In this document: positions 49,201 through 56,950 of the stretch, piece after piece
How the letters are laid out: each line of letters starts with the position of its first letter
How positions within the stretch are numbered: position 1 is the stretch's first letter
Origin: Lachnospiraceae bacterium
GTDB taxonomy: Bacteria > Bacillota > Clostridia > Lachnospirales > Lachnospiraceae
Direction: 5' to 3'
Length of the DNA stretch: 64,000 bases
NCBI GenBank assembly: GCA_910576335.1
Contig: CAJTIU010000016.1
Coordinates: forward strand, 1 to 64,000
Notes under the pieces: model-generated
Database searches by the model: none
Told to the model about the DNA's origin: nothing
The model's input: the letters and a program-made list of their open reading frames with translations, nothing else
Position numbers and translations under genes: made by a program

Positions 49201-52200
49201 TAAGCTGGATGGAAAAGATGCAGGGCAGTGCTTTGTAAAGAATCATGAAGGTATTGCAAATGTTATGATTCCAGAGGGTAAAGAAACAGCGTCAGTATCC
49301 ATCGCTTTCAAAGGTGAGGGAGAGAATGAAGCCCCGGTTGTAAAGGCAAAAGTTGCAGCCACAGATAAACTTCAGGCACTGACACCGTTCAGACTGGAAA
49401 GCATTGCATATGATGACGGAGCGCCGAATGGAACATTATCTTATAAGTGGGAAACATTAAGCGCACCAGAGGGCGGAGAGATTACATTTGATTCAGACAA
49501 GAAGCCTTATACAGAGGCGAACTGTTCACGGGTCGGAAGATATAAAGTAAGACTTTCTGTCAGTGATGGTGAGCTGACGGGTATCTCTACTCTGGATCTG
49601 ACTATTAAGGCGGCGGATGGTAAGACGGCTCCGGTAATCAGTGAGGCATCAGCAGTACAGGATGGCGTCAATACAAGTGTTGCGCAGCTGACAGGAAAGG
49701 CAGAAGCAGACCAGACATACCACAATGAACTGAAGTACGAGTGGAAGATTATTGGACAGCCGGAGGGCGGAAATGCAATCATTGCAAATGCTGATAAAGC
49801 AGATGCACGCATGAAAGCATATAAGCCGGGTGAATACTTACTTAGCTTTACAGTTACAGATGAAAAGGCTACACCGTATGACGAAACAATGAGCAGCCAG
49901 AAATATGTATCAGTTAACATGAGCGGCAGAGTGGATGGCGTAGAACGTGTAGGAACTGTACTTACGGCAGTTGGAACCGCACCAGAGCTTCCGGAAGAGA
50001 TGGAAGTAATCTGCCAGGACAGCACATTAAAGAAAAGCGCAATCGAGTGGGCGGAAATTGATGCTGAAAGTTATGCAGAAGCAGGACAGTTTGAAGCCGG
50101 CGGAGAGGTAGAAGGAGCAGACAAGGTGGCGGCAACGGTAGTTGTTATGTCCGGAAAAGCGCAGAATCTGGCTATGCAGGCAACACCTACTGCAATCATT
50201 AATACGCCGCAGGATCTAGGCGGAGTAGCCGGTCTGAATGATGGTTTCGAACCAACCCGTTCTTCAGACACCAGCCACGGCGTATGGCATAACTGGCTGG
50301 GTGATCAGGGTGGAAAGGCATGGGTTCGGTATACCTGGGAAGAACCAGTTACCATTTACCAGACAGATGCATATTACTTTAGAGACGGCGGCGGTAATTT
50401 CCAACCAAAGGACATCAAATATGAGTACCTGGATTCAGACGGGAAAACGTGGCGTGACATGCCGAATGTAAAAGGATGCGGCAATGCCCTGAACCAGTAT
50501 AATACGACAACATTTGAACCGGTTTCCACAACATCACTTAGGATGACGATGACACCTGTGACTCTTGGATGCGGTGTGATCGAATGGAAAGTATTTGGCT
50601 TTGGAGGAGATGATGAGAACGAGACTGTAGACAGAACGAAGCTCAACAGCATTATCAGCCAGGCAAAAGCGCTGAATACGAGCCTGTTTGCAGAGGGTGC
50701 GAAAGAGATTCTGGACGCCGGAATCAGCGAAGCGCAAAGCGTAGCAGATAACGCGGCGGCAACGCAGGCAGAGATTGATCTGGCAGTCATAAAGCTTGGA
50801 CGGATTATGACAACTCTTCCAGTAGCTGACAATAACTTTGCATATAGTGCAAATGCATCTACAAGTTTTGTTTCGAGCTGGGAAAGTCTTGCGTCAGTAA
50901 ATGACGGGCGGCTCCCAGGAAATTCAACGAATCCAGGAGCTCCAAGGTATGGATCATGGGGGAATAGAAGCTCATATGAAACAATTACCTACACATGGAA
51001 CAGTAAAGTCAGCCTGAACAGCGCTGATATCTACTATTGGCATGATGGCGATAATGAAAATGTAGGAGGTATCAGATTCCCGAAAGATTATTACTATGAA
51101 TATCTTGCAGATGACGGAACATGGAAACAGGTAGAGAATCCATCCGGTTATGTAAAGGAGCTACATAAGTATAACAATACTACATTTACTCCTGTAGAGA
51201 CTACATCCATCCGTGTGCATATGAATAAGCAGCAAAGCGATAGTAATGGCGTGGGAGTACTGGAGTGGAAGGTTTACGGAGGCGCTGTTGCGGGCGACAA
51301 TACTGCTCTGAATACTTTGGTTCAGGAAACGGAAAACTTCGTAAAAGACGGCAGCAAAGATTACTCCATTTCCAGTTGGAATGTATTGTTAGATACATTA
51401 AAAGCGGCGAAAAAGGTTCTTGGTGATAATACAGCAGGACCAGAAGAGATCAAGGCAGTACTGGATGATCTGAAAGCTGCAAAAGATGGGTTAGTGGCAG
51501 GAAAAGGGATACGGAATCTTGCCTCAAAGGCTCAGTCAGAAGCCAGTGGAAACACATCAGATCTTGCTGCACTGAATGATGGAAAAGAGCCGGCAGACTC
51601 AACAGATAATGCAAATGGAGTATGGCACAACAAAGAAAGCCAGGATGCAGGCGGAACTGTTCGTGCAGCCGGGGACGGATGGGTATCCTATAGCTGGGAC
51701 GATACACGGATTCTGAGCAGCACAGAAGCATATTATTATTCAAATGAGACGGAAGGCATTAAGATGCCGCAATCTGTTAAATTCGAATATAAGACTTCCG
51801 AAGGCGGATGGGCAGAGGTTCCGAATGCAGAAGGTAAAGGCTGTGAGAGTGACAAGTATAACACAACCACTCTTGGAAATATCCAGACTACAGGCCTGCG
51901 TATGACAATGGAGCCGCAGACAGCAGCAGAGGGCAGCCCTGCAAACTATGTCGGAGTGATTGAGTGGAAAGTGAATGGAATCTCTGTAGCAGAGCTTGAT
52001 AAGACCAAATTAACAGCGGCAATTGCAGAGGCGGAGAAGATCACGAATCTGGAGCAGTATACAGCGGACAGCCGTGCAAGATTCGAAGAAGCATTCAATG
52101 CTGCAAAGGAAATGGCAAAGGACGGAGGAGCTGTATCACAGAGTGAAATTGACAGACAGGTTAGAGTTCTGAAAGCGGCAATCAGCGCCCTGATGCCGGC

Positions 52201-55006
52201 GGCAGGCGACCAAAAAGTCGTTTTGCAGAAATTCATAACATTAGCTGAAGAAGAGGCGGCATCAGACCTTTATACACAGGAAACGAAAGATGCCCTTGCA
52301 GCAGCAATCAATACGGCAAAGCAGATTGCGGCAAAAGAGGATGCAACACAAGAAGAGATCAGCGGTCAGCTCGCAGCACTGTCAGAGGCAGTCAACGGAC
52401 TGGAAAAGAAACCTGTTAAGACAGTAAATAAGGTGGAACTAGAGGCCGCTATCGCGGATGCCGGACGGATTGTAAAGGAGGATTATACAGCAGAAAGCCT
52501 GGCAGAGCTTGAAAATGTTTTGAATCAGGTAAAAGAAGTCCTTGCATCAGCAGATGCATCACAGGAGCAGGTTGACGAGAGTACAGACCGTCTGTATAAG
52601 GCAATAGACCAGCTGGTGAAAGCACCAGAAGAGGTGGTTAATAAGAATGCATTAAGCGCAGCCATTGACCGGACAAAAGAGTTGAAAGAAACTGATTATA
52701 CGGCAGCAAGCTGGGAGGTCATGCGGACAGCTCTTACGACGGCAAATCAGGTAATGAGAGACGAAACAGCTACTCAGAGAGAAGTCAATGAGGCAACAGC
52801 AGCGCTCAGAGATGCGCTTGCAGCACTGGTAAGAGTAGACAAGGCAGGCCTTAGAGATGCGATTAACCGTGCAAATGAAAGAAACGAAGCGGATTACACA
52901 AAGGAAAGCTGGGCAGCAATGCAGACTGCACTTGCAAAAGCAAAGGAAGTAGAAGCGAATGCAAATGCCGTACAGGAGGAAGTGGATGATGCAACCTATG
53001 AACTCAGCGAGGCACTTCGTAATCTGAAGGCAGTAGTCAATAAGAACGCATTAAGCGCAGCGATCGACCGGACAAAAGACCTGAAGGAAACAGACCACAC
53101 AGCTACAAGCTGGAAAGCACTGCAGGAAGCACTTAAGACCGCTAATGAGGCAATGAACAGTGAAACCATAACCCAGGAGGAAGTCAATGCAGCAACAGCA
53201 GCACTCAGGGAAGCACTGGAAGCGCTGGTAAGGGTTGACAAATCAGGTCTTCATGCAGCAATTGACCGTGCGAACGAAAGAAAGGAAGAGGATTACCCAG
53301 ATAAACCGGATGAGTGGGCAGCAATGCAGGAGGCACTTGCGAAAGCAGTGGAAGTGGCAGAGAATGCGGATGCAGTTCAGAAGGAAGTAGATGATGCAAC
53401 TTATGAACTCAGCGAGGCTCTCAGGGCGCTGGATCCAGAAGGAACAGTAAATAAGAATGCATTAAATGCAGCAATTGACCGGACAAAAGACCTGAAAGAA
53501 AGTGATCATACAGCTACAAGCTGGAAAGCGCTGCAGGAAGCACTTAAGACGGCTGTTGAAGCAGCAGAAAGCGAAACAGTCACCCAGGAGAAGGTCAATG
53601 CAGCAACAGCGGCGCTCAGGGATGCACTTGCAGCACTGGTAAGAGTAGACAAGGCAGGCCTTCAGGATGCGATTAACCGTGCAAATGAAAGAACAGAGGC
53701 AGATTACACAAAAGAAAGCTGGGCAGCAATGCAGACAGCACTTGCCAAAGCTGTGGAAGTGGCAGAGAACGCAGACGCAGTTCAGAAGGAAGTGGATGAT
53801 GCAACCTATGAACTCAGCGAGGCACTTCGTAATCTGAAAGAAGTAGTGAATAAGAATGCATTAAAAGCAGCGATTGACCGTACAAAAGACCTGGAAGAAA
53901 GTGATCATACAGCGGCAAGCTGGGCAGCAATGCAGGAAGCACTTAAGACAGCGAACCAGGCACTGGAAAGCGAGACAGTCACCCAGGAGGAAGTCAATGC
54001 AGCAACAGCAGCGCTCAGGGATGCACTTGCAGCACTGGTAAGAGTAGACAAGGCAGGCCTCAGGGATGCGATTAACCGTGCAAATGAAAGAAACGAAGCG
54101 GATTACACAAAGGAAAGCTGGGCAGCAATGCAGACTGCACTTGCGAAAGCAAAGGAAGTAGAAGGGAATGCAGACGCAGTTCAGAAAGAAGTGGATGATG
54201 CAACTTTTGAACTTAGCGAGGCGCTTCGGAACCTGGTAGAAACTGACCCGGGCAGGACGGAATTAAACGCTGCATTAAGTGCAGCAAAGGCTCTTAGGAA
54301 GGACGACTATACTCCAGAGGCGTGGGCAGTCTTCCAAAAAGCCCTGGCAGATGCAGAGACAGTCTTTAATAATCCGAAGGCTACAAAGGAACAGACAGCG
54401 GCAGCGGCAGCATCACTGAAAAAGGCGATAGAGGAAGTGAAAAAGAATCCTGCAAAGAAGAATCCGCAGCCAGTAGTAGTCAAAGTGAAAAAGATTAGCA
54501 TTTCCGGTCTGTCAAAAAAGATTGCAGCAGGAAAGAAGGTAAAACTTACTGCTAAGATTTCCCCGTCTAATGCGTCAAACAAAGGCGTAACATGGAAATC
54601 CAGCAACAAAAAGGTGGCGACAGTAAACAGCAAGGGCGTTGTTACCATGAAGAAGAAATCCGGAGGCAAGTCAGTAACCATTACTGCAACAGCAAAAGAT
54701 GGAAGCAAAGTGAAAGCAACTTACAAGATCAAATCCATGAAGGGCAAAGTAACGAAAGTAACCATCTCCGGCAAGAAGAGCGTAAAAGCAGGAAAGACCC
54801 TGAAGCTGACAGGCAAGGTTAAGGCAACAAAGAGCGCCAACAAGAAGCTGAAATGGACCAGCAGCAATAAGAAATACGCGACAGTAACCAGCAGCGGAAA
54901 AGTAAAAGCCTTAAAAGCAGGCAAGGGCAAAAGAGTAAAAATTACTGCAATGGCCACAGACGGAAGCGGCAAGAAAAAGACAGTAGTAATTAAAATTACA
55001 AAGTAG
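46220..55006 (+). CDS. giant secreted DUF5695-like multidomain protein, unit A
   Basis: 2928 residues. Signal peptide 1-35. DUF5695-like region about 35-1035 (GDVGLPMPWNNKYT, GGEHWWNFQYTASLAGSIMD), probably the catalytic or main glycan-active part, function unproven. Two PKD-like domains about 1035-1235, a bacterial Ig-like (Big_4 type) domain about 1236-1310, then three CBM-like beta-sandwiches (about 1314-1463, 1540-1690, 1764-1922) separated by FIVAR domains. An array of twelve FIVAR helical units follows (about 1923-2745), then two lysine-rich Big_2 domains (about 2753-2927). There is no LPXTG motif. ATG 46220 is chosen because the unit B paralogue begins identically (MQK..RHSLKRG) and AAAGGA precedes it. 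The name DUF5695 is from memory. Confidence 0.88.
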   Translation: MQKMRHSLKRGIAFGLSAVMTFSLMGVIPGGSETAEAAERSQSAIANNSLSVEIGDLGQISVMNILNNRKNSQGNDVNFVLPNNTSSQNNAAHQWMGEMIFSYRTSEDGTFPEGREGFVEVDTNKTLAAGGSTTYSNATENLEKNPYIKKNVINDKKVEIDFIGQEAGSETARTMKGFDVKSEYDMDTEDGSLLWTITLKNKSEDFIEFGDVGLPMPWNNKYTSQSSVYNERVTAHTFAGADSGYAYAIRCSGEGNYILFTPVPESGARIEYVDNWVGNNNGVRGERAASTFANWTGDSGGWQPGLSVYYIHSKDIQKTGRGYYTDASSLVLKPGESESYQFKFSAVRAGDNTPQESADSANNASDSVEERETNMRSLLYDAGMIDAIAVPGFQTALNMQTKLDLHYDDEKIKVDSVDIQCVHENDPFDEKHIPQQTSGLVSNSRAGECAANDSATFVEKKTVDGENHHIYDVKFGCIGNNSVRVNYKLKVGDEWVDKFTQYEFNALAKLDEVVESHADFMVNKTQDNNPDSPTYGNYQDWYISQETVDPNAQNHWGDDWSHDNINFMTMKNYLNPVASEVESIEKYLIDYMWNNYMKYTQSTYTVANYLGASGIYGTSASPYTRTFSEVMEATGFFNMYRIQKAYPDLIEYRETPEWYLEKAYGIYSNRVGTGAIGFYGEQQIPDMIDALREEGMTKEADNLQDRFARRKGTNMATAAYPYGSEFTYDNTGEEGAYAAAKALREYYPDDANVGRALTNMNKAEWKTRAMRGIQPTWYHYANPVFLGGEHWWNFQYTASLAGSIMDDWLRYQDNGWDADSSAWAQRVNYAAKLSNFNAVNMGQISDKSIGSVSWRYTQYKGGHGAMNVNDGGTRIMNNGWNDFSGESEEGLYGSLLRISSDVVTDPIFGLTGYGSTVSKSGTSYTVTPADGVGKRINIIDDKLYAELEQDSCTQAVINSEGPSFDLALKCLSKEEHLSRIKLSGAGLTDGYYSIKLDGKDAGQCFVKNHEGIANVMIPEGKETASVSIAFKGEGENEAPVVKAKVAATDKLQALTPFRLESIAYDDGAPNGTLSYKWETLSAPEGGEITFDSDKKPYTEANCSRVGRYKVRLSVSDGELTGISTLDLTIKAADGKTAPVISEASAVQDGVNTSVAQLTGKAEADQTYHNELKYEWKIIGQPEGGNAIIANADKADARMKAYKPGEYLLSFTVTDEKATPYDETMSSQKYVSVNMSGRVDGVERVGTVLTAVGTAPELPEEMEVICQDSTLKKSAIEWAEIDAESYAEAGQFEAGGEVEGADKVAATVVVMSGKAQNLAMQATPTAIINTPQDLGGVAGLNDGFEPTRSSDTSHGVWHNWLGDQGGKAWVRYTWEEPVTIYQTDAYYFRDGGGNFQPKDIKYEYLDSDGKTWRDMPNVKGCGNALNQYNTTTFEPVSTTSLRMTMTPVTLGCGVIEWKVFGFGGDDENETVDRTKLNSIISQAKALNTSLFAEGAKEILDAGISEAQSVADNAAATQAEIDLAVIKLGRIMTTLPVADNNFAYSANASTSFVSSWESLASVNDGRLPGNSTNPGAPRYGSWGNRSSYETITYTWNSKVSLNSADIYYWHDGDNENVGGIRFPKDYYYEYLADDGTWKQVENPSGYVKELHKYNNTTFTPVETTSIRVHMNKQQSDSNGVGVLEWKVYGGAVAGDNTALNTLVQETENFVKDGSKDYSISSWNVLLDTLKAAKKVLGDNTAGPEEIKAVLDDLKAAKDGLVAGKGIRNLASKAQSEASGNTSDLAALNDGKEPADSTDNANGVWHNKESQDAGGTVRAAGDGWVSYSWDDTRILSSTEAYYYSNETEGIKMPQSVKFEYKTSEGGWAEVPNAEGKGCESDKYNTTTLGNIQTTGLRMTMEPQTAAEGSPANYVGVIEWKVNGISVAELDKTKLTAAIAEAEKITNLEQYTADSRARFEEAFNAAKEMAKDGGAVSQSEIDRQVRVLKAAISALMPAAGDQKVVLQKFITLAEEEAASDLYTQETKDALAAAINTAKQIAAKEDATQEEISGQLAALSEAVNGLEKKPVKTVNKVELEAAIADAGRIVKEDYTAESLAELENVLNQVKEVLASADASQEQVDESTDRLYKAIDQLVKAPEEVVNKNALSAAIDRTKELKETDYTAASWEVMRTALTTANQVMRDETATQREVNEATAALRDALAALVRVDKAGLRDAINRANERNEADYTKESWAAMQTALAKAKEVEANANAVQEEVDDATYELSEALRNLKAVVNKNALSAAIDRTKDLKETDHTATSWKALQEALKTANEAMNSETITQEEVNAATAALREALEALVRVDKSGLHAAIDRANERKEEDYPDKPDEWAAMQEALAKAVEVAENADAVQKEVDDATYELSEALRALDPEGTVNKNALNAAIDRTKDLKESDHTATSWKALQEALKTAVEAAESETVTQEKVNAATAALRDALAALVRVDKAGLQDAINRANERTEADYTKESWAAMQTALAKAVEVAENADAVQKEVDDATYELSEALRNLKEVVNKNALKAAIDRTKDLEESDHTAASWAAMQEALKTANQALESETVTQEEVNAATAALRDALAALVRVDKAGLRDAINRANERNEADYTKESWAAMQTALAKAKEVEGNADAVQKEVDDATFELSEALRNLVETDPGRTELNAALSAAKALRKDDYTPEAWAVFQKALADAETVFNNPKATKEQTAAAAASLKKAIEEVKKNPAKKNPQPVVVKVKKISISGLSKKIAAGKKVKLTAKISPSNASNKGVTWKSSNKKVATVNSKGVVTMKKKSGGKSVTITATAKDGSKVKATYKIKSMKGKVTKVTISGKKSVKAGKTLKLTGKVKATKSANKKLKWTSSNKKYATVTSSGKVKALKAGKGKRVKITAMATDGSGKKKTVVIKITK
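52636..54240 (+). repeat. four tandem about 400-bp FIVAR-pair repeats
   Basis: Each repeat encodes an A-type FIVAR unit (VNKNALSAAIDRTKDLKE...) followed by a B-type unit (VDKAGLRDAINRANERNE...). Units start near 52636, 53032, 53446 and 53844. One B unit carries a small insertion (DKPDE). High DNA similarity between units shows recent expansion or gene conversion. Confidence 0.9.
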
Positions 55007-55012
55007 ATTTTG

Positions 55013-55054
55013 AATTGGGGACGGGGCATTTTTAAAAATGCCCCGTCCCCAATT
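55013..55054. repeat. REPIN-like single palindrome, copy 4
   Basis: AATTGGGGACGGGGCATTTT and its complement form one near-perfect long hairpin 7 bp after the stop of the unit A giant gene. Unlike copies 1-3, only one of the two hairpins is present. Confidence 0.9.
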
Positions 55055-55117
55055 TGGTAGAAAATAAGGAATTTGATGGCCTGATTAAGCGGCTGAAATG
55101 CCTATTCTATGCTAACT

Positions 55118-55186
55118 TTGTGCAATATGCACAAAATTAAACGTTTAAGTTCTACTTGCAATTGTGCGTAGTTGGTGCTATATAAT
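55118..55186 (+). promoter_or_regulatory. conserved operator and promoter, unit B
   Basis: The palindrome TTGTGCA-ATA-TGCACAA (55118-55134) is perfect here. TTGCAA (55156-55161) and TATATA or TATAAT (55179-55186) form the promoter with 17-19 bp spacing. A long leader of about 240 nt follows to 55437 and contains no supported gene. Confidence 0.65.
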
Positions 55187-55437
55187 ATCTATATAAAAAT
55201 TCAGAAAAAACAGGTGTTATTACAAAGAGGTCTGTGTTCGCAAGACTATTGATTCTGAAAACAGTAATTCAGAGATGCCGGAACCACTTCCTGGAGGTGA
55301 TAAGTGAGGAATGTTATTCGGAGTCTGCTTCTGGGAAAGGGTTTTTGCATCTTGCTGTTTAAACGATTAAGTTGATTGAGATCTTACAGGGGGAATCCCC
55401 TTGAAAGATAAATTAAACCTAAAAAGGAGGACACAAC

Positions 55438-56811
55438 ATGAAAAAGAAACTGGTAGCAGCATTTCTGTGCGTTGCTATGACAGCATCTATGCTGCTTGGC
55501 TGCAGCGCCGGAAGTGAGGGAGGGGGCTCGGATGATTCGAAAGATTCGGGCTCTGGTTCAGCCGGAAAGAATGAGATGGAAGTGGAGGGTGAAGCCACAG
55601 AGCTAGAAGTGTGGACATTCATTGAGCTTCATCAGCAGTTCTACACAGACATGGCGGAGAGATGGAATGAGGAGCATCCAGACAAGAAGGTAAAGCTGGT
55701 GCTTAGCAACATGCAGTATGATGATATGCACAACAAGCTGTCACTTGCCCTGGAATCAGGAGAAGGCGCACCGGATGTTGTCGATATTGAGCTTGGCAAG
55801 TTCCCGGCGTTCATGACAGGACAGATCGGTCTTAAAGATCTGACGCCTCAGATCCAGCCGTATCTTGACAACATTATTGAGTCTCGTCTTAAGATTTACG
55901 GAAAAGACGGCGCTTATTATGGATTCCCGACACACGTTGGCGCCATGGTTGCATTCTACAATACAGAGGCGCTTAAGGAAGCAGATGTAGACTATACAAC
56001 CATAAAGACATGGGATGACTTCAAGGAAGCAGGAGTAAAATACCATGAGAAGACCGGAAAGACCTTTGCATGCGTGGAGACAACGGCACAGTGGATGATC
56101 AACCTGATGTTAAGACAGAAGGGCGGAGATTATCTGGATGCTGACGGCAACATTGATATTACCAATGACAAGATGGTAGAGGTTCTTGAGTACATCAAGG
56201 GAATGCAGGATACAGGCGCATTCGCGACCGTACCGGGAGGACAGCCGGATAATGAGGAAGCATATCCGTCCTACAACAACGGGGATTACGCAGTACAGAT
56301 TATGCCGTTCTGGCAGACGTCCAGATTCACAAGCTACATGACAGACCTTTCCGGAAAAGTGGCAATCGCTCCGACGCCGGTATGGAATGAAGGCGATGAA
56401 GTGAAGTCCATCGGCGGCGGCGGTACTGGTACTGCAGTAGTGGCAGGCAGCGAGAACGCAGACCTTGCAGCAGAAGTATTTGCATACATCAAGCTGTCTG
56501 AGGGGGCAAATGAGGAAGTATGGAATGTATTAGGATTTGATCCGGTAAATACGGCAGTATGGACCGATACTGAACTAACCCAGAATCCGGACAACCAGTT
56601 TGTAAAATTCTTCAATACCTATCCATTTGATACATTGCTTGAGATCCAGGATGGCATTATGGCGCTTGATTCACTGACCAGTGAGAAGTTCCCGTCCATT
56701 AACAATGAGTTCTGTAATGTGACACTGAACAACATTTATGAAAACGGAATGGACGTGAAGGAAGCGCTGGAGGAATCCCAGCAGACTCTGAAGAACGAGT
56801 TTGGCGAGTAA
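55438..56811 (+). CDS. sugar-binding lipoprotein, unit B
   Basis: 457 residues, nearly identical to the unit A protein, with the same lipobox LLGC and the same AAAGGAGGA ribosome site. Visible differences are conservative or near the binding lobes (for example QIEPYLSN becomes QIQPYLDN and EAEVD becomes EADVD). Many DNA differences are silent, so the copies are under purifying selection and not brand new. It should bind the same or a very close sugar. It has no adjacent permease. The second giant protein gene follows after 139 bp. Confidence 0.93.
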   Translation: MKKKLVAAFLCVAMTASMLLGCSAGSEGGGSDDSKDSGSGSAGKNEMEVEGEATELEVWTFIELHQQFYTDMAERWNEEHPDKKVKLVLSNMQYDDMHNKLSLALESGEGAPDVVDIELGKFPAFMTGQIGLKDLTPQIQPYLDNIIESRLKIYGKDGAYYGFPTHVGAMVAFYNTEALKEADVDYTTIKTWDDFKEAGVKYHEKTGKTFACVETTAQWMINLMLRQKGGDYLDADGNIDITNDKMVEVLEYIKGMQDTGAFATVPGGQPDNEEAYPSYNNGDYAVQIMPFWQTSRFTSYMTDLSGKVAIAPTPVWNEGDEVKSIGGGGTGTAVVAGSENADLAAEVFAYIKLSEGANEEVWNVLGFDPVNTAVWTDTELTQNPDNQFVKFFNTYPFDTLLEIQDGIMALDSLTSEKFPSINNEFCNVTLNNIYENGMDVKEALEESQQTLKNEFGE

Positions 56812-56950
56812 TCCAAAAGTAAATATCCATGGGGAGTCCCCGGCGCGGGGGAAGATGCCGGCATTTTGGAGAGGAATGAATTGAGGGATAACCTGTGGAT
56901 ATAGAAGAGGTAATGTTAACGTCATATTTTACAGAAAGGAATTACATGTT

